From NCBI GenBank assembly GCA_041623895.1, contig JBFJVZ010000171.1, positions 1-14,898 of the forward strand: a stretch of 14,898 bases of DNA, given 5' to 3'. This document shows positions 12,841 through 14,898 of this stretch, one piece after another. Position 1 is the first letter of the stretch. Each line of letters opens with the position of its first letter. The translations under genes and the position numbers were made by a program. Source of the stretch: JBFJVZ01 sp041623895. GTDB taxonomy: Bacteria > Planctomycetota > Planctomycetia > Pirellulales > Pirellulaceae. Below the pieces are notes generated by a model. That model worked only from the letters and a program-made list of their open reading frames with translations. It was not told where the DNA came from and ran no database searches.

Positions 12841-14398
12841 AATCGCTAAGCGTTTTCACACGACGGACCTGATGAATCAAACAGCCAGCGATTGCCAGCA
12901 ACATGATCAGGAAACAGACGTGATAGTGGACCGGATTGATTAGATGCGGCTCCGCAATCAGCAGCGCCAGGTACGAAGCAATCGCCGCAGTTGTCACGAT
13001 CATGACTCGCCGCACGTTAAAGAACATGGCACCGCCAACAACGATCAATGGATACCCAATCAGCAAGGGACCGGGCGGCTCGCCGGGCTCGCTCATCAGC
13101 GCTAACAGGACCGTGATCAGCGCAGCATCAAAGCACAATTGGATCGTCCCCGCGATCCGCTCCTGATTCTCGCTGCGGGCGATCAGATGCAAGCCGACGC
13201 TGGTTGCGATCCACGCCAACAACATCCCGGTGATTTTCAAGTGCAGTCCAAGATCCAGTCCATCGGTCATCAAGAACCGTAACTGGGCAACGATCACCAA
13301 CATCAGCAATGCGACCAGATGAACGGTCAAGGCCGGTGCACGGCGAGCAAAACGACGGACACGTTCCAAGTATGTCGGCGGCCGCGCCTGGACGGGCTGG
13401 CCTTGAAGAAAGCGGTCAAGATCCCTGGCAACTTCTCCCGCCGATGCGTAGCGATCCTCCGGATTTCGCTCCAGGCAGCGCATGCAAATCTGCTCTAAAG
13501 ACTTGGGAATAACCGGATTCAGCACTCGCGGCATCGTCGGCTCGCTTTCCAAGGACTGGACGAGTGTATCGATCACATTGGCTGCCTGAAACGGAGGTCG
13601 TCCAGTCAACACAAAATAGAGCAACCCGCCCAGTGCATAGATGTCGGCCGCCGCACCGATCACATTCGACTCGCCTGCCGCTTGCTCGGGAGCCATGTAG
13701 CCCGGTGTCCCCAGAATCTGCCCGGTCCTGGTCAGCTCAGCAGCAGCGCCGATTCGCTTGGCCAAGCCAAAGTCGGTGATGCGAGGAAATCCATCTTCGT
13801 CCATCAGCACATTGGCTGGTTTGAGATCACGGTGCACGATGCCATGAGCGTGGGCATAATCGACGGCCTGCGCGACTTGCTGAACGATGCGAGCCGCCCT
13901 GGTCGTGTCGTCAATGCCCCGGCCCTTGTACTGATCCAGTCCCGCGCCTTCGACGAAACTCATGGTGTAAAAGTGTTGATTGCCGAGCGATCCGATTTCG
14001 TGGATCGGCACAATGCCGGGATGTTCCAGCTGCGCCGCTGCCTCGGCTTCGCTGCGAAATCGCCTCACGTCAGCTTCGCCGGCAAGTTCGCCGGCCAGAA
14101 TCATTTTCAAAGCAACGATTCGATTCAAACGAAGTTCACGGGCACGATAAACAACGCCCATACCGCCACGGCTAATCTCTTCCAATAACTCGTAGTCACC
14201 GAACTTGCGGTCATGCAGCGAGTTGCCGCCGGCCACTCGCGGCCGGCCGCCATCAGCTTCACCGCTGGCTGATTCCAATGTCGGCGCGTCAGCAGGCGTG
14301 GGCGGATCGATCGCAGGCGAGTTCAGAGTCTCCGCCAACGCCTCTGGTTGCTTGAATCTCAGATCATCGTCATTGTCAGATGGTCTAGTCATTGCCAC
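12821..14398 (-). CDS. Membrane-bound Ser/Thr protein kinase (PknB-type) with polytopic C-terminus
   Basis: Encodes 525 residues. A low-complexity acidic/Pro-rich N-terminus (1-64) precedes a Hanks-type kinase domain, about 68-333: glycine loop ISRGGMGVVY (75-84), Lys98 in VALKMI, HRDLKPANVL (189-198) with Asp191, DFGLAKR (209-215), GTPGYMAPEQ (230-239), and RCLERNPEDRYASA (307-320). The catalytic residues are complete, so it should be active. After a basic linker, residues 357-509 form five or six hydrophobic helices ending shortly before the C-terminus. There is thus no extracellular PASTA, WD40 or TPR domain as in many relatives, and the membrane part itself may sense. The start is GTG at 14398 or ATG at 14392; neither has a good ribosome binding site. 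It follows the hydrolase gene by 131 bases on the same strand; its substrate is unknown. Confidence 0.93.
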   Translation of the reverse strand: MAMTRPSDNDDDLRFKQPEALAETLNSPAIDPPTPADAPTLESASGEADGGRPRVAGGNSLHDRKFGDYELLEEISRGGMGVVYRARELRLNRIVALKMILAGELAGEADVRRFRSEAEAAAQLEHPGIVPIHEIGSLGNQHFYTMSFVEGAGLDQYKGRGIDDTTRAARIVQQVAQAVDYAHAHGIVHRDLKPANVLMDEDGFPRITDFGLAKRIGAAAELTRTGQILGTPGYMAPEQAAGESNVIGAAADIYALGGLLYFVLTGRPPFQAANVIDTLVQSLESEPTMPRVLNPVIPKSLEQICMRCLERNPEDRYASAGEVARDLDRFLQGQPVQARPPTYLERVRRFARRAPALTVHLVALLMLVIVAQLRFLMTDGLDLGLHLKITGMLLAWIATSVGLHLIARSENQERIAGTIQLCFDAALITVLLALMSEPGEPPGPLLIGYPLIVVGGAMFFNVRRVMIVTTAAIASYLALLIAEPHLINPVHYHVCFLIMLLAIAGCLIHQVRRVKTLSDYFQSRR

Positions 14399-14529
14399 GA
14401 AGCGTTTGGATCATTTGGAACTTAACAGCTTGCACGTACTCGCCGATTGCAGTTCCAGTATATCCGCCATTCATGATCCGAGCGGAGATTTGTGGCGATT
14501 CCTGCACGCACAGCGGATCGCAAACGCTG

Positions 14530-14898
14530 TCAATTCAAATGCTTCTTCATGAACTCGTCCATGTCGCCGACCATTTCATCCAGCCAAGGCAAGCGGTTCC
14601 AACAACCATGCTGGCCATCTTGGTAGACCTTGATGCCTGTTTCGATGCCAAGTGATTCAAGTTTGTCGCGTGAACGTTGGTTGCGATCGGGGTTATCATG
14701 CTCGCCCACCATGAAAAGGATGGGACAGGTATCTTTGTCAATTTGGACATGCGCGTCCGCCAACCGATAGAGCGCCGGTTTCTCGTCAACCGTGCCCCTC
14801 AGCCAACTGTTGGAATTGGAGAATCCTTGTCCGCTCCGCGAGCGCTCGGCAACCGACCCGGACAGCATCTCCAGCGGTCCAGCCATGACAATGGCAGC
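14530..14898 (-). CDS. Alpha/beta hydrolase, C-terminal part (5' end outside window)
   Basis: The last 122 codons of a gene whose start lies beyond the right edge; the frame is open to the edge (AAIVMAGPLEML), so the methionine at 14886 is probably internal. The C-terminal third of an alpha/beta hydrolase of the prolyl-oligopeptidase / acetyl-esterase type is visible. PILFMVGEHDNPD has the acid residue after a core strand, and YQDGQHGCWNRLPW has the catalytic His, followed by the final helix EMVGDMDEFMKKHL. The nucleophile serine must lie upstream, outside the window. The order Asp-strand then His-loop and the length fit the fold. Substrate cannot be told; in planctomycetes such esterases often sit in polysaccharide-degradation loci, but no such neighbours are visible here. 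Confidence 0.75.
   Translation of the reverse strand, partial: AAIVMAGPLEMLSGSVAERSRSGQGFSNSNSWLRGTVDEKPALYRLADAHVQIDKDTCPILFMVGEHDNPDRNQRSRDKLESLGIETGIKVYQDGQHGCWNRLPWLDEMVGDMDEFMKKHLN

Overview
The window looks like the chromosome of a planctomycete, probably of the Pirellulaceae (Rhodopirellula-like). This is inferred from the ribosomal cluster order, an EF-Ts that lacks the usual TDF motif, a Ser/Thr kinase in the planctomycete style, an Rcp1-like receiver beside a planctomycete-type hemerythrin-like protein, a secreted G8/beta-helix protein, and a palindromic repeat built on GGGGTCAGACCCC. GC content is moderate.

Left part (1-4473, all minus strand): reading from right to left, a rhomboid membrane protease is followed by rpsB-tsf, then by pyrH-frr, and at the edge by the start of a small CPxC zinc-ribbon protein. 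A strong intrinsic terminator sits between tsf and pyrH, so the classical four-gene translation cluster appears to be split into rpsB-tsf and pyrH-frr. rpsB has a plausible sigma70-type promoter and is better started at an internal GTG with a good ribosome binding site.

Middle part (4474-7561): a 914-base stretch without a convincing gene contains at least five consecutive stem-loops (4667-4860). It also contains a strong minus-strand intrinsic terminator (4529-4566) that no upstream gene accounts for. It is the best candidate here for an undescribed structured RNA. Then come a family 2 glycosyltransferase and a two-gene unit (degenerate hemerythrin-like helical protein plus a single-domain response regulator). 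This unit ends in a 167-bp MITE/REP-like element whose palindrome can also serve as a two-way terminator.

Right part (7566-14898): a secreted CEMIP/TMEM2-like G8 beta-helix protein on the minus strand is divergent from a cysteine-rich outer-membrane beta-barrel protein. Next are a palindrome-rich spacer with a second copy of the MITE end, a patatin-like lipase, a convergent membrane-bound Ser/Thr kinase, and the 3' end of an alpha/beta hydrolase. A 17-bp direct repeat straddles the lipase and kinase ends and forms the C-terminal codons of one gene on each strand. Apart from the translation cluster, most genes have no close functional partner in the window, so pathway statements about them are limited.
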